Shown: positions 1-34,736 of the stretch, piece after piece | How the letters are laid out: each line of letters opens with the position of its first letter | How positions within the stretch are numbered: position 1 is the stretch's first letter | Source: Apis mellifera | Lineage: Eukaryota > Arthropoda > Insecta > Hymenoptera > Apidae | Reading direction: 5' to 3' | Length of the DNA: 64,000 nt | Assembly (NCBI RefSeq): GCF_003254395.2 | Contig: NC_037648.1 | Location: 15,839,830-15,903,829 of the forward strand | Translations under genes and position numbers: made by a program | Notes under the pieces: generated by a model | What the model saw: the letters and a program-made list of their open reading frames with translations, nothing else | The model's database searches: none | What the model was told of the DNA's origin: nothing

Positions 1-936
1 GCGATTAATTTAAATTTGAAACATGTAGTATATTTATCAATTTGTAGATGGCGCCTTGTGTATTAGTAAATGTATCAAAAATCAAAAATCTCTTATTTTA
101 TATCAATTGACATAAAAACTTATATCAATCGACACGTTGATTTCGTTTTATCCTAAATAATCGTTCGAACTAGAAAGCACTGAAACGTTACATAAGAGAA
201 GGAAAGAAAAGAATAATTAGAAAAGAAGCTCGAGAGATAACAACAGATGGCACTTCTTGTGTTAAATTGCTGAATTTCCTAGCAAAGCATTAACCCTTTG
301 CACTTGTTGATAATACTGTCTTACTGTATAAGCGGCAATGAACAAAGGTTATTGAAGAAAAAGTTTCAATATAAATGTCCAACTCGCTTTACCTTTAAAA
401 ATGAGCTAAGCACAAAGGGTTAAAATATATCATAAGACGAAACATATACAAAGTAAGCATAGCGCAGGCGCTTTAAAAGATGCGACATGCGCCTCGTAGA
501 GAGAAATATAGTGTTAATTGATTTGAAAATAGAGTAAAATCAGCGGTAGATGAAGATAAGAACGCATGATGGTAGAAAAAGTGCCCGATGAATTTCTTCC
601 GTTGATTATAATCCCTTCAGAGATACTTTTCCTCCTGTTTTTCGTTAATCGTAGCCACAGAAGAATCGAAGCAACTTCTTTTTATCATTAGGTATGAAAT
701 GAAAGACTTGCGTTTTGTTACGTAGTATTTTAAAGAGCATCATCGACGTTTCGCTTCATTTTCTCGTTTAAACGGTAAAACTAAAACGAGGATAAGTCAG
801 TTTTCAATGTTTCTATCGATGAACGTTGCGTATCCCATTTTGTTTGGTTAGGTATAAGAGGTAAGAGTGAGCGATAGCATCTGAGTTAGCATTGTATATT
901 GTAAAGAAATTGTTATATACTTCTTTTTTTATGTCA
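1..936. other. Region 3' of the chitinase, no gene seen
   Basis: AT-rich DNA after the 937 stop, holding the MITE at 290-423. It probably includes the 3' UTR of the terminal chitinase exon. No clear AATAAA was found on the minus strand close to the stop, so the transcript end is undefined. Confidence 0.5.
290..423. mobile_element. piggyBac-type MITE (non-autonomous DNA transposon)
   Basis: A 134 bp unit is bounded by TTAA on both sides (290-293 and 420-423). The ends are inverted repeats: TTAACCCTTTGCACTT at left and the complement of TTAACCCTTTGTGCTT at right, 14 of 16 matching. TTAA target duplication and CCC...GGG ends are hallmarks of piggyBac-like elements (established knowledge). The interior has no coding capacity. 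It lies downstream of the chitinase terminal exon. Confidence 0.7.
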
Positions 937-16171
<15,235 letters not shown>

Positions 16172-16357
16172 TTTCGTCGTTTTGCAGCCTTTACAAAACA
16201 ACCGTGGTGATGTCGAGATCGTCGAGAGGCTCAAGTCGAGCACATCGCGCACTGTGCCGTTAACGTAGGACGCGACGTTACCAGCGCACCCGACGAACGC
16301 GCCGAAAGGACACCCGAGAGCAACCGCGAGCACCGTACACCGGTGCGAGGAGAGCGA

Positions 16358-16363
16358 GACTGA
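16358..16363 (-). promoter_or_regulatory. Initiator (TCAGTC) of the Cht6-like gene
   Basis: The minus strand reads CTCAGTCTCG, an exact arthropod Inr, with +1 A at 16361. It lies about 190 bp upstream of the MDW start codon in a locally GC-rich stretch (about 16180-16450). No TATA box is seen 28-31 bp upstream. Predicted from motif only. Confidence 0.45.
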
Positions 16364-17250
16364 GCGTTGTGCAGAGGACGGAGAGGCCACTGTTACTTTC
16401 ATGGGTTGCCTCCACCTCCACCTCCGTGGGACCGTCCGAACCTCTCCAATCCATTCCTGCCACTCCTCCTCTCGGGTGAAAGGAAAACATTTCTTCCCTT
16501 CTTCCACCGAAACTTCTTCGAGTTTGCTTCTTTTTCCTTTTTTTTTTTTTTTTTTAATAATAATCGATTTCATTAAAAACGCACTCCTCTCCTTGATTAA
16601 TTTTCAAAGGCGATTTAAGAATTTATGCAAATTTTATTACGAAGGCACACCTTATCGTTTTTCTCTTCAATTTTGTTAAATCTATTAATAAAATCTATTT
16701 CGCTTTTTTTCGTATTTTATGTATATATATGAATGTTCGAATAAATTTCAATTTTTGTTGCTTTTAATTGAAAGGGAATTAAAATTTAAAAAGAGTCGAT
16801 TTGTAGGTAAGATAGTTTCCGTGCGAAAATTTTATCTAGATTTTTAAAATCAAGCGCGTGCGACTTTGAAAATTGTATAATTAAATCGGCTTGAAACGTG
16901 GGCCGAAGATATTAATGTTTAATTATGCCGCGATATTTATTGTCGGATTATTCGATTGAATAGCGTTAAACCCAAATACATAGAATTAGCACGTGTCTGA
17001 CATAAATACTGGTAGAAATTTTAAACTATTTTCGAGAAAAGTAAGACGGGGAAAAAGTTTCGACGTGAGGCGAACATCAAATATCCGTGCACTCCTTCGC
17101 GAATGCATGAAAAGAACTTTTTATAACTTTCGATCGATTTGATTTGCTGCCAGTTGTATCGAAAGAAAATACACTTTCCAAGTCACGTGTCAACTATGAA
17201 TTTAATTGTATCATTTCCGTGATCGTACTATGTATAAAAAATTTTATAAT
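16364..17250. other. Intergenic spacer between chitinase promoter and RBM19 3' end
   Basis: About 890 bp. The first part is GC-rich (about 16364-16470) and is probably upstream promoter of the chitinase. The rest is AT-rich and contains the RBM19 3' UTR. No gene was recognised. Confidence 0.5.
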
Positions 17251-20200
17251 TTATGCATCTTCCGAAGCTACGTCTTCTAGGTTAAACGTCGCCTTTTTGC
17301 TCTTCTTTATCGGTTGATCTGTCGACGAAATATTAATATTCGGTTATTGGCAGATATTCACAGCGCAAAAGAGAGGTTATAATAAGCACGTACCGTGATA
17401 AAAGTGTTTGGCTGTTCGTTTTCTAATATCTTCCACACCCTCTTCGGTTTGAGCCCATTCCAAGACCAATCTTCGGCCGTACAAATGTGTACTTTGACAC
17501 AAAGCTTTAAATGCTTTCTATGAACATAGTACAAAAAGATTATACGTGTATATATATATATATTGATCGTTGATAACAATTTATTTTAATTTCTCGTATA
17601 CCTTTGCTTCACTTTTTGTGTAATATTCCACAAATGCGAATCCCCTATGTTTCTCGACACCAACTAATTTTTTAGGCAATCGTACCGCTTTCAACTCTCC
17701 GAACGCTCTGGTATTTTAATGAGAAAGAGAGAGAAAAAAAGCAAAATAAATAAAAAAATTTACTTCTCCTTTTTAAAATATTTATAAATACGTACTTGAA
17801 TAGTTCAGTTATTTCCTCGGCTGTTGCTTGGAACGGTACGTTTCTTATCAAAATTTTTGTACCCGTTTGAGCTTTCACCGTGGACGTCTTTTTCGCACTT
17901 TTTACGTCAGTTCTGCGCATTCAAATAAATAGAAATGTTTATTGAAAATTGTAAATGTCAAGGAAATTGAAATTGTAACGAAAGCATACGTTAGCGTTCG
18001 TTCGGAACGTTTGAGTTCTAAAGTTTTTCCGTCCAACACTGTCATTTGTAAAACTTTTAGTGCACGATCCGCGTCCGCCTTTCTTTTATATCTTACAAAT
18101 CCGTAACCCATTGACAATTTGGCGCCAGGATTTTTCGGATCTTTCTTCATTGCTATCGAGACATAATGAAGAGGACCACATTTGTCGAAATACTGTAAAA
18201 GAAAAAAAAGAAAATTATATATTAAATAATAGAAAGCAATGTTTGATAAGTTATTTACCGTTTTTAATTGTTCATCCGTAGTGGAGAAATTAATATTTTT
18301 CACGAAAAGAGTGGTGTCTGGTTCAGGCTCCTCCTCATCCTCGCTTTCTTCTTTATTAGTCTTATTCGTATCATTTACATTTTCTGATAATTCTTTCTCT
18401 TGTTTTTCATCTTCTATTTTTTCCTTTGTTTCGTTAATAGTTTTGTTTTTTACCGCAGGAGGAGTGATAAAACTATTGTGAGGAGCCCATTCCAGATACA
18501 ATGGTAGATATTTATACTTAGTATAGGCTAATTTCGTGTATGCTTTTCGCGCTTCAGAAGGTTCCAAAAATTCCACCAAAGCTAAACGCAATAAATTATA
18601 CGATACAATGTTATTAAAAAGATACATATGATGATGATAATGTTATTTATTAAAATTTATACCAGTAATTCCTGAAGGTGGCATCACAACTCTACCCAAT
18701 TCGCCATGTCGTGCAAATAATTGTCGAATCTCTTGTGCTGATGTTGCAGCAGGTAAATTCTTTGCCAATATTATTGTTTTTGATCGTTCGTTCGATGGCT
18801 GGAAAAAATGCATTAATTAAATCGTTTGATCTAATATAATCGTTAATATTTATATTTCAAATAATATTTACTTGATTAAATGCATCCAAACAAACTCCAT
18901 TTTCCTCCAAAAAGTTTTTGGTATCTTGAACCAATTGTGTTTCTCCTAACGCTAATTTAACTGCAGCACTCAAACCCTTTGATCTATCTTCGAGTACATT
19001 TTCCTTTGTTGTATTATAAGTGGTAGCTATAGCATTAGCTACTGCATTTTGACCAAGGAAAAGAGTGTTCCAGTTATGCGATGATCTAGCAGTTGTTTTA
19101 GCTTTCAATTCTTTCTTCTGTTTATAAGTTAATTCTTCTAAATAAGTAAATAATATAATAAAAATTATAATATCAATACTAGAATTATTACAAAAAAATT
19201 ATAGATTCATGATATATTTTTTTACTTTTGTCTTCTAAAGAATCAATTTTCATTTTGGCTGGAAGAAGATGTAACATTCTTCCGTCTAAAATCGATCCGT
19301 CTAATTCGCTGTAAGCTTTTACCGCATGTTCGGTCATTAAGAATGTTATTGTACCAAATCCTTTTAATTTTCTTGTTATTCGATCGATAGGCAAATTAAC
19401 TTCAGTTAAAGGACCTAAGTAGAAAATTATATTAATATCATACGCATCACATTGAGGACAAGAAAAAGAATTACCATATTTTTCAAACAATTTTCGAATA
19501 TCATCTTCGGTTGTCGTATATGAAAGATTTCGAATAAACATTCTTCCAGATTCTGCTATGCTTTCTTCACTTTTCAATGCTTCTGCTTGCTTCTTCCATT
19601 TAATATTATGGTTATTTTCATTTTGTTCTTCTTCAAATTTTTGTTCCTTCGTTTCATATTTTATTACAAATATTTGTCTTCCATCTAAAAATATATATAT
19701 ATTAAAAATAGACTAATAAAATTTGAAAAAAAAAAAAACTCTTAATAAGGATAAACTATAAGATACCTAAAAAACTTTTGTTTTTCAATAACGCTTTTCT
19801 CAAATGTTGTGGAGTTTTGAAACCAACATAAGCAATACCCTTAATTTTTGGCGATATTCGTATCGATTTTGCTTTTAATGGATTAAAAAATTGTTTGATA
19901 TCTTTTTTCTTATGATTATATGCTAATCCTCGAAGTTTTACGGTAAATAATTTTAGTGGCCCATGTTTAGATGGATTATCATTTGAAACTTTCTTTTGTA
20001 CATTCTTTTCTTTATTTTTTAAAGCTTCCATATACTATTTAAAAAATAAATTTATTATTATATACATTATTATTATATAAAAAAATAAATATTGTATACA
20101 TACAAAACAAATTAATAAGTAACAAAAAAATATGTGTATTCAAATTTACCTCTAAATCAGATACAACTTTATGTGCAATTTTTTGTTCTTTCTCTTTTGT

Positions 20201-21090
20201 TTCTTCCTCTTCTTCTCCTTCTCCTTCTCCTTCTTCTTCATCTTTTTCTTCTTGTTTAATATCCTTAATATCATTTTCAATGTTATTAATAACATTATCG
20301 TTATGTTCTTTAGGTTGAATAGTTGTCAATATTGTATCATTATTCCATATGGCCTTATTTGTATGACTTTCAAGAAATTCCATAAATAAAGGATCATTTT
20401 TATGCTAAATATAAATTAATATGAAATTATACATAATATTTTAACAACTGATATAAAAAAGATATAAATTCTAATATATATATATACTTTCTCCAATGCT
20501 TCTTTAACTTCAGGTTTTACATTTTCTTCTTTTTTATCTTTTTTGTTTTTTTCCTTTTTCTTATCTGTTGTTTTATTCGCATTTACATTTTCTGGTTTAT
20601 CACTAGACTGTTTATTATTAATAACATTTTTTGAACTATCAGATGCATATTTACTCCATGATCTAGGTTTGGAAGAATCTCCTTTGAAATTCAATATCGA
20701 TAAATATGTATTAAATTAAAATTATCATTGTAAATAAATATTCATAATAAAACATTTATATTTATAATACCTAAACTTGCACATTGTTCAACTGATATTC
20801 TGCAGGTATCGATACATGTTTTATCAAAATATTCTTTGGCAGCTATAGCTTGTTCTTCTGTTTTAAATCCAATAAAAGCAAATCGTCTGAATTTACCATC
20901 TTTTGTGTATTTTAATTGTACATCAGTTATTAAACCTTTTTGACTAAAAAGTTCCTTTAATTTTATATCTGTAATCTGTGAATTTTTACTATGTATTAAA
21001 ATTTTTTATTCACATTATAATTACAATTATATCGTTACATTATTTATTACTTACATTTTTTGGTAAATTTTTTACAATCAATCGCGACAT
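17251..21090 (-). CDS. RBM19: RBM19/MRD1-like protein with six RRM domains, ribosome biogenesis
   Basis: A nucleolar RNA-binding protein of the small-subunit processome (family knowledge: yeast Mrd1, human RBM19) needed for 18S rRNA processing. Exons (minus): 21090-21055, 20975-20771, 20681-20488, 20404-20150, 20034-19767, 19684-19475, 19414-19226, 19137-18872, 18798-18663, 18581-18259, 18192-17990, 17912-17796, 17707-17602, 17517-17394, 17318-17251. Phases match throughout, giving 899 residues, close to the family size. RRM1 starts at the N-terminus (MSRLIVKNLPKN). RRM2 is near 240-315, RRM3 near 365-440 (MFIRNLSYTT), RRM4 near 547-620 (IILAKNLPAAT), RRM5 near 680-760 (TLFVKNINFSTT, GYGFVRYK) and RRM6 near 780-865 (ILIRNVPFQAT, GFAFVEYYT). 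Acidic/lysine-rich linkers follow RRM1 and RRM4. Introns are short and AT-rich. Confidence 0.93.
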
Positions 21091-21740
21091 TTTGCGTGTA
21101 TTTATAATTATTTATAATTTGCGTTTATTTATAATTATTATTGAGTATTTTATGTTACACATTTTATGAAACACGCGTTTCAGATAGGTTATGTTGTTTT
21201 CGATATAAACAAAGGTTTTTTGCATATACGTAATATTCAGTAATATACTTACTACTTACAAATTCTTTATCCGGTAAATTATTATTTATTTCTTACAAAG
21301 GATAAAAATAATAATAAATAATAATAAATATGAAAAATAATAATTAATTCAAAAACTATAATATCTTTATTTATATAATATCTTTTATTTCTTACAAAGG
21401 ATAAAAATAATAATAAATAATAATAAATATGAAAAATAATAATTAATTCAAAAACTATAATATCTTTATGGAAATTGAAATCATTTTATCACTTATTTTT
21501 ATGAACAAATATTATTAATTATAAATTAATTATAAATAATTATGAACAAATATATAAATAAAACTAATACTTGATATTTGATATTTTATTTTCATAATCA
21601 TATATATGTATATATATTAAATAAATAAGTTAGATTTAGATAATCAAATCTTATTTTTTTAAAATTTTCTAAAAATTATTACTAATGCATGTTTATCTAT
21701 TTTATTATATTTAAAAGCAATCACATGATGTAAAAAAATT
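21091..21740. other. Intergenic spacer, RBM19 5' end to PNKP 3' end
   Basis: Extremely AT-rich, 650 bp. It holds the RBM19 5' flank, a tandem 99 bp-period duplication (21285-21469) and a PNKP poly(A) signal candidate (AATAAA on minus at 21716-21711, about 25 nt after the stop). Confidence 0.6.
21285..21469. repeat. Tandem duplication, two 86 bp copies with 99 bp period
   Basis: Copies 21285-21370 and 21384-21469 are essentially identical, each running from TTTATTTCTTACAAAGGATA to AAAACTATAATATCTTTAT, with a 13 bp spacer. Near identity of such AT-rich DNA implies a recent duplication or an assembly duplication. Confidence 0.9.
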
Positions 21741-22865
21741 TTATCTTTCAAGCAAATACATTTCGTAAAGTCGTCGATCTTCCTCTTTCTGAAATTTTGG
21801 TACAAAGTTTATATCAACGATTTCTTTAAATCCTTCCTCCAAACTTGGTTGTTGAAAATTTTTTCTAAAAATGAATCTAACAATAGGTTTTATAACATAA
21901 ATTTAATTTTACATACAATTTAATTTTACTTACACATAAGAATTAATAATCACGTCATTAACTTTCGCGTGACTAGGATCAGTTAATTCTCGAAACTGAA
22001 ATAAAATATTTAATTTAAAATTTATATTGTAAATATTGTTACATCATATCAAATTAGCTAGTATTTTTACCTTATTGTTGTGCTTCGCATGATCGATACT
22101 TGTCGTCATAACAAAACATCTTACAGGAATGTTATATTTCTTCGCTACTTCGATATATCTTTGTCTTGATACACAATCGGGATTGGTATTATCTATAACT
22201 ACACTAGATTTTTCATCCAAATATTTTTCCATTACAGTGACACATTTTTTCCAACTTCCAAGAGTATCTCTATTAACATATCCATAATGATCCAAATAAT
22301 TTTTTACAAAATATGATTTTCCAGAACCTGGACAACCAACCATTAAAATGATCTAAAAATATAAATTAGCAATTAATACTAATATTATTTATAATTATAA
22401 TATAAATATCTCCAATGGAGAAAATAACTTTATTTACTTCTTGATCATTTGAAGTTATATTGCTTCCTGAGCATATCTCTTTATTCGATAAATTTTTTGG
22501 ATTAAATATGGGTAATTCATAAGGAATCGGTTCGAAATCGAGAAAATATTCTTCCGGTGTATAGAATTTTAAATTCAAATTGAGCGCTAATAATCGATCA
22601 ACTGACGAATGATCCTTTTTTCTTCCGGGAGCCCAATTTTTCGCTCGTCCGGCAGTATCTCCAACGTAAAAGGATTTATCTTTATCGATAGATATAGGGC
22701 TGTTTTTCTGTAAAAAAAATTATTTAAATTTAATAAGTTTAGACAATGAAAATAATTACTTTATGAAATGAATCTTACTTTCTCTAGTTCTTGCCACATT
22801 CCAATTGCTGGTTTTCTATAGATATTATATCCAGTAGCTATAAATACCTATAAATACATAAACTC

Positions 22866-22918
<53 letters not shown>

Positions 22919-24040
22919 TATATAAAATTTATATTCATCCTATTTATTATAGATTATATAAAAAAAAAATATACCTGCATTGGAACACCAATTTTTTGTA
23001 TTATATTTTTAAGTTTATTCTTGAAAGAATCAGGATTTAATTTTCCAGATGTAAAAGATGCTTGATTAGTGAAAATAACTATTTTATATCCATCTTTATA
23101 GAGCTTTTTTAATTTGGTTGGCACATTAGCATATATGATTTGCCAATCATCATAATCTTTTGGAAATACCAAACCGGATTTTGTTTTTATTAAAGTTCCA
23201 TCCAAATCATATGCTGCTATCTAAAAACAAGATTCCATTCACTTTTGAAAATATATATTCTAAATATATATTTTGTTTATTTACCATTGAGCGATTTTCT
23301 ACACCCTTTGCTGTATATATTAATAATCCAGTTTGCTTACATTCCCACATATCCTGTTCAGTGTCTATTACATCATCTATATCTTCAAACGTATCTGGAG
23401 ACATTTTGCTTCTGTTTATGAATTTTAAAATACCATTTTTTATCTGTTTTTCTTTTCTTTTTGCTTCTTTTTCCTCATAAATTTCTTCGCATGTTCCAAT
23501 ACTATCTGTTTCATCATTTTCAATTTTAGCTATTTTGCAAGAATTTTCTTTATATTCATCATATGTCTCTGAATCTCTGATTCTTTTCTCTATCAAAGAA
23601 ATTTTTGGAGGTGGAGGATTAAATTCAATCTGATAAATATGCTTTCCATACAGTATTTCTAAATAATCGTCATGTTTGCCTATAAATTTGATGTCTTTAC
23701 GCATTTTAAAACCATTAAAGCCAGAAGATCTTTTTCCATTTTGTTGAATATAAACATTGTACTTTTGATAATCTGCACATACTTGTACTATATGTAAAGA
23801 ATATAATATCCAATGAATATTATAAATTAAATAATAATTATAATAATTATCAATTTTATATAAATTATGTAATGTAATAAATTTATAAAAATGTTAACCT
23901 TGTAATCTAGAACATTGTGTATCTGTAATATTTGTCTCTGGAGAACGACCGACGAAAATTGGTTTATTATGTGGCAAATACACTGTCAATAATGATTTAT
24001 CATTGGTTTTCAAATAACAACTTTTGGCTTCCTGATTCAT
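21741..24040 (-). CDS. PNKP: Bifunctional polynucleotide kinase 3'-phosphatase
   Basis: It prepares broken DNA ends by removing 3' phosphate and adding 5' phosphate before ligation. Exons (minus): 24040-23899, 23787-23285, 23220-22975, 22847-22779, 22707-22438, 22352-22071, 21995-21934, 21864-21741. All phases match, giving 565 residues (human PNKP is 521). An N-terminal FHA domain covers about 1-110 (PIFVGRSPETNIT). A Lys/Glu-rich linker leads to the HAD phosphatase (about 216-385) with nucleophile motif DLDGT, IVIFTNQ and FYVGDTAGR. The kinase domain (about 410-510) has Walker A GCPGSGKS near 416-423 and VVIDNTNP. The FHA domain in this family docks phosphorylated XRCC1/XRCC4. All catalytic motifs are intact. 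It shares a 424 bp divergent promoter region with the methyltransferase gene. Confidence 0.95.
22866..22924. repeat. (AT)n microsatellite in a PNKP intron
   Basis: A nearly pure TA/AT dinucleotide run of about 55 bp in the 22974-22848 intron, interrupted once by GT. Confidence 0.9.
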
Positions 24041-24464
24041 TCTGATTGAATAAGGCAAAAGAGAAAAAAAGAAAAAAATATCATAAGTATTATAATTTAA
24101 ATTTTACAATTTTAAAAACAATTTTATGATTCAAGTAATAATAAAATTTTTATAAGTAAAATTGACAGTACATTGACGATTTGAAAACTATTTTTACATT
24201 ATAAAATATAACGCGAAAATCAATTTTATATTCATTTCTTCATAACTTTAATTTGTAACATTTATTTATTTAAATTTATGATATTTTATTATCTTATGTA
24301 AATTTCTTTTAAATCTTTATACAAATACACATTGTTTACATTGATAGCGATCAAATATAATACTTTAGTCTAACTTAACCTAATAATATAACCTAATATA
24401 AGAGCAACGTTGAAGTAAAGAGAATAAGTGGTTAGATTGAATATTTTAAAAAAATCTGAAAAGA
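24041..24464. promoter_or_regulatory. Putative bidirectional promoter between PNKP and TRMT2A
   Basis: The two start codons are 424 bp apart and point away from each other. The interval is AT-rich, lacks a clear TATA box and holds two AACCTAA-type motifs (24370-24400) close to the methyltransferase start. Shared regulation is inferred from spacing only. Confidence 0.5.
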
Positions 24465-26789
24465 ATGGCCTCAAACGAATCTACAGAAGTAGAAAAAAAT
24501 CCTTACGCGTATCTTGAAAGAGCTGATTTTACGTCAGAAAAATATAAAATCGAAGTGCACGGATTACCAAAATATTATGGAATTGGCGAGTTTAAAAAAC
24601 TCTTAAATGAAAAGCTAGACTTGCAATCATGCAAAATAAAGCCACCAAAACGAAGCAGCGGATGGCTTTATGTATCTTTTAGAAACGAAGAAAGTCGTCA
24701 GAAAGCAATAGAAACATTAAATGGAATTTTATGGAAAAATTACAAGCTTAGTGCTCAGGTATATCAATTTAATGTTGTATTGTTTCGTATTTTCTTCTTC
24801 ATAATTAATATTCGAACATTTCTAACATATCAATATATTCGAAGTTCATTAAGTAGAATTCAAAAAATATATAATTTTTATTAAATCATTTATGTAATAA
24901 AATGGTTATATCTATTAAAAACAGATCGCGAAACCTGCACCAGATCCATTTATAAAAAAAAAATTAGAAGAGGAAAATGCAAGAAAACGTTTGAAGGTAG
25001 AAGAGGATGATCAAAGTATATCCATAGAAGATAAAGTTAAATTAACTACCATTCCTCTTTGGAATATGCCTTATCCAAGTCAAGTAAGACTTATTATTAA
25101 TAATATGGGATTAAAAATGTACATAATAAAAGTTTGATAATATGCTTTTAGTTGGAACTAAAACAAAAGGAAATGAGTTCAATTTTGACAACTATATGTA
25201 AACAAATGTTGAAAGAAAGTAAAGGTGATCTTTTGGATTGGTTGAATTGTCAAAAAAATAAATATCAAGGTTTACCTTGTGAATTGCTTCCTATTTTAAG
25301 TATAGATACAATTAAGGAATATAGAAATAAATGTGAATTTACAGTTGGTAATTTCATTCGAATTTTACTTATCTTACAGATAAATTATAATAAATTAAAC
25401 ATATTATAATCATATTATATATAATATCGATTTGATTTAGGTAAAAGTGACAAAGAAGACAAAATTGTAATAGGATTCAGATTATCTACTTATGCATCTG
25501 GTTCCACAGCAGTGGGACCTATCGACAATCTTTGTCATATTCCTAATAAAATGAAAATTGTAGTTAAAGTAAGTTCTTGAGAATGATCCTTTCCTTTTTA
25601 CTATCTCAGATGTGTTGTTTGTATTAGGAGTATTTTAGGTACTTGAAGAATTCATGAAAAGCACTGAATTAACACCTTTTGATCCAGTTGATTATAGTGG
25701 CTACTGGAGACAAGTTACAGTTAGAACTACTCTTTCCGATCATCTTATGGTAATAGTGGGGATACATCCTCAAGATTTGACTTCTGAAAAATTGGATGAA
25801 TTGAAATTACAACTTAAAACTTTCTTTGAAATTGGAAAAGGTGTACAAGCACGAGTAACATCGTTATATCTTCAAATAATGAAAATAAAGTAAGATTATA
25901 GTAAGTCCGAGTGTTATGCAATTACGACAATTCGATTAAATCGCTTTTTTTTTTTTTATCTTTTCTTAGAAGTATCGACGGAAAAGATGAGGAAAATTTT
26001 CATCATATCAGCGGAACAAAATACATAGAAGAAAAATTATTAGATATGAAATTTCGAATATCTCCTCAAGCATTCTTTCAAGTAAATACATTGGGTGCTC
26101 AAGTATTGTACAAAGCAGCGATTGATTTGGCAAAACCAAACGTGGACACTGCGTTACTCGATATTTGTTGCGGCACTGGGACCATTGGTCTTGCATTTTC
26201 AAAGGTATCAGAGATTCGTTAAAAAACTGATAAAAATTTTCAAGAGAAGAAATAAACGCAAGCACAATTTCAGTATTGCGGTGAAGTATTTGGACTAGAA
26301 ATGATAGAGGATGCCATCAAAGACGCAAAAGAAAATGTTATTGCGAACAAGATATCGAATTGCGAATTCTTCGTAGGCAAAGCAGAAGATATTTTATCTC
26401 CCGTTATTCGAAGGACGACTAAACCGGACATTATCGCTATTGTGGATCCTCCACGAGCTGGACTTCGTAAGATCAATACAATTTTCCTTAAGTTAGCTCA
26501 TTTTGTTTTAAAAACACAAATTATTATATTTATTCCAGATCAAAGAGCGTTACTAACTATACGCAAAGCGAAAAAATTATCGAGATTAATATATATATCT
26601 TGCGATCCTCGGGCAGCTATGAGAAATTTAATAGATTTAGCTAGGCCTATCTCGAAACAATACGTCGGAGAACCAATGGTTCCTGTGAAAGCTGTTGCCG
26701 TAGACATGTTTCCATATACCAAACATTGTGAATTAGTCTTATGCTTAGAGAGGTTATCCGTAGCCACGAAAGCACGCGATTCCACTTAA
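24465..26789 (+). CDS. TRMT2A: tRNA (uracil-5-)-methyltransferase, TRMT2A-like
   Basis: An S-adenosylmethionine-dependent enzyme that makes 5-methyluridine at position 54 of tRNA (family knowledge). Exons: 24465-24758, 24925-25083, 25152-25347, 25441-25568, 25639-25889, 25970-26204, 26274-26466, 26539-26789. Phases match, giving 568 residues (human TRMT2A about 625). An RRM-like N-terminal domain (about 25-100, KIEVHGLPKYY and WLYVSFRNEE) separates TRMT2A from TRMT2B. The C-terminal TrmA-type domain has FFQVNT, the SAM motif LLDICCGTGTIG (about 405-416), VDPPRAGL, the catalytic Cys in YISCDP (near 507) and HCELVL for the base Glu. SCDP replaces the more usual SCNP, a mild change next to the nucleophile. 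Confidence 0.93.
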
Positions 26790-26834
26790 TAATAGTTGTA
26801 TACGTACAATTTAGCCTTGTAACGTATATTTTTC

Positions 26835-26855
26835 AATAAATTATTTGAATAAAAG
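26835..26855 (+). terminator. Poly(A) signals of the TRMT2A-like gene
   Basis: Two AATAAA hexamers on the plus strand within 70 nt after the stop codon (one at 26835, one near 26849) mark the likely 3' end of the transcript. Confidence 0.6.
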
Positions 26856-27326
26856 TGTCGCATATATGCATTGCAAACGTAGACGAACTTACCTTCTGTA
26901 CAAAGTAATTCTCATTTTGACGTAAAAGAAATAGCACATGGAATTGTCATAAATTGTACACTTGAATAAGGAAAAGCTCGAATTTTAAACTTAATCGAAA
27001 TAGATAACGTTTCGTCTAATTTCATCTTAATATTTAATCTTATATAACGTTTTATAAACCAGACAGATATATATTAGTTAACACTGTTTAATACAACCGC
27101 ACCATATTTCATAATAATGATACGCAAGAACTTAAATAGTCATCAAGAAGATAGATGAGAAGTGATTCGAAAGCGAGAAAAATAACTCGATTCAAAATAA
27201 ATGATAGATTCATCGTTGGATTTAAGATCTAGTTTTGTTCTGAATTTCTGATTTATTTGTTTCTCTTTCAACCGGGGAAAGCATGCGAATAGTCGGGTTT
27301 CGAAGGCTGGTTACGTTGGCTTATTA
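26856..27326. other. Convergent intergenic region between TRMT2A-like and AstCC genes
   Basis: Contains the 3' ends of two converging genes. On the minus strand AATAAA at 27257-27252 lies about 70 nt after the AstCC stop and is its likely poly(A) signal. Nothing else was recognised. Confidence 0.55.
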
Positions 27327-34495
<7,169 letters not shown>

Positions 34496-34701
34496 TTCTC
34501 TCCCGAGGTATTATATGCGATTATTCGATTACGGAGACGAATTATCGCATCCGAATTTATCCCTTTTTTTATCCCTCTCGCGTGGAGAAGGATCTTGGAC
34601 GAGAATCGAAATCGCGGCGATCCTCGCGGTAAACGCGAATGAGATCGAGTGTGAGAAAGAGAGAGAAGGAGAAAGAGTCCTGGCACAGATTCCTCTCGCG
34701 G

Positions 34702-34736
34702 GGATTGAAAAAAAAAGGAGCGCGTCGCGGTATATA
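34702..34736 (-). promoter_or_regulatory. Candidate core promoter of AstCC
   Basis: The minus strand has TATATA at 34736-34731 and an initiator-like TCAATC about 30 nt downstream (34707-34702), roughly 210 nt before the start codon. Spacing fits a TATA promoter, but the Inr is not an exact match. Confidence 0.4.
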
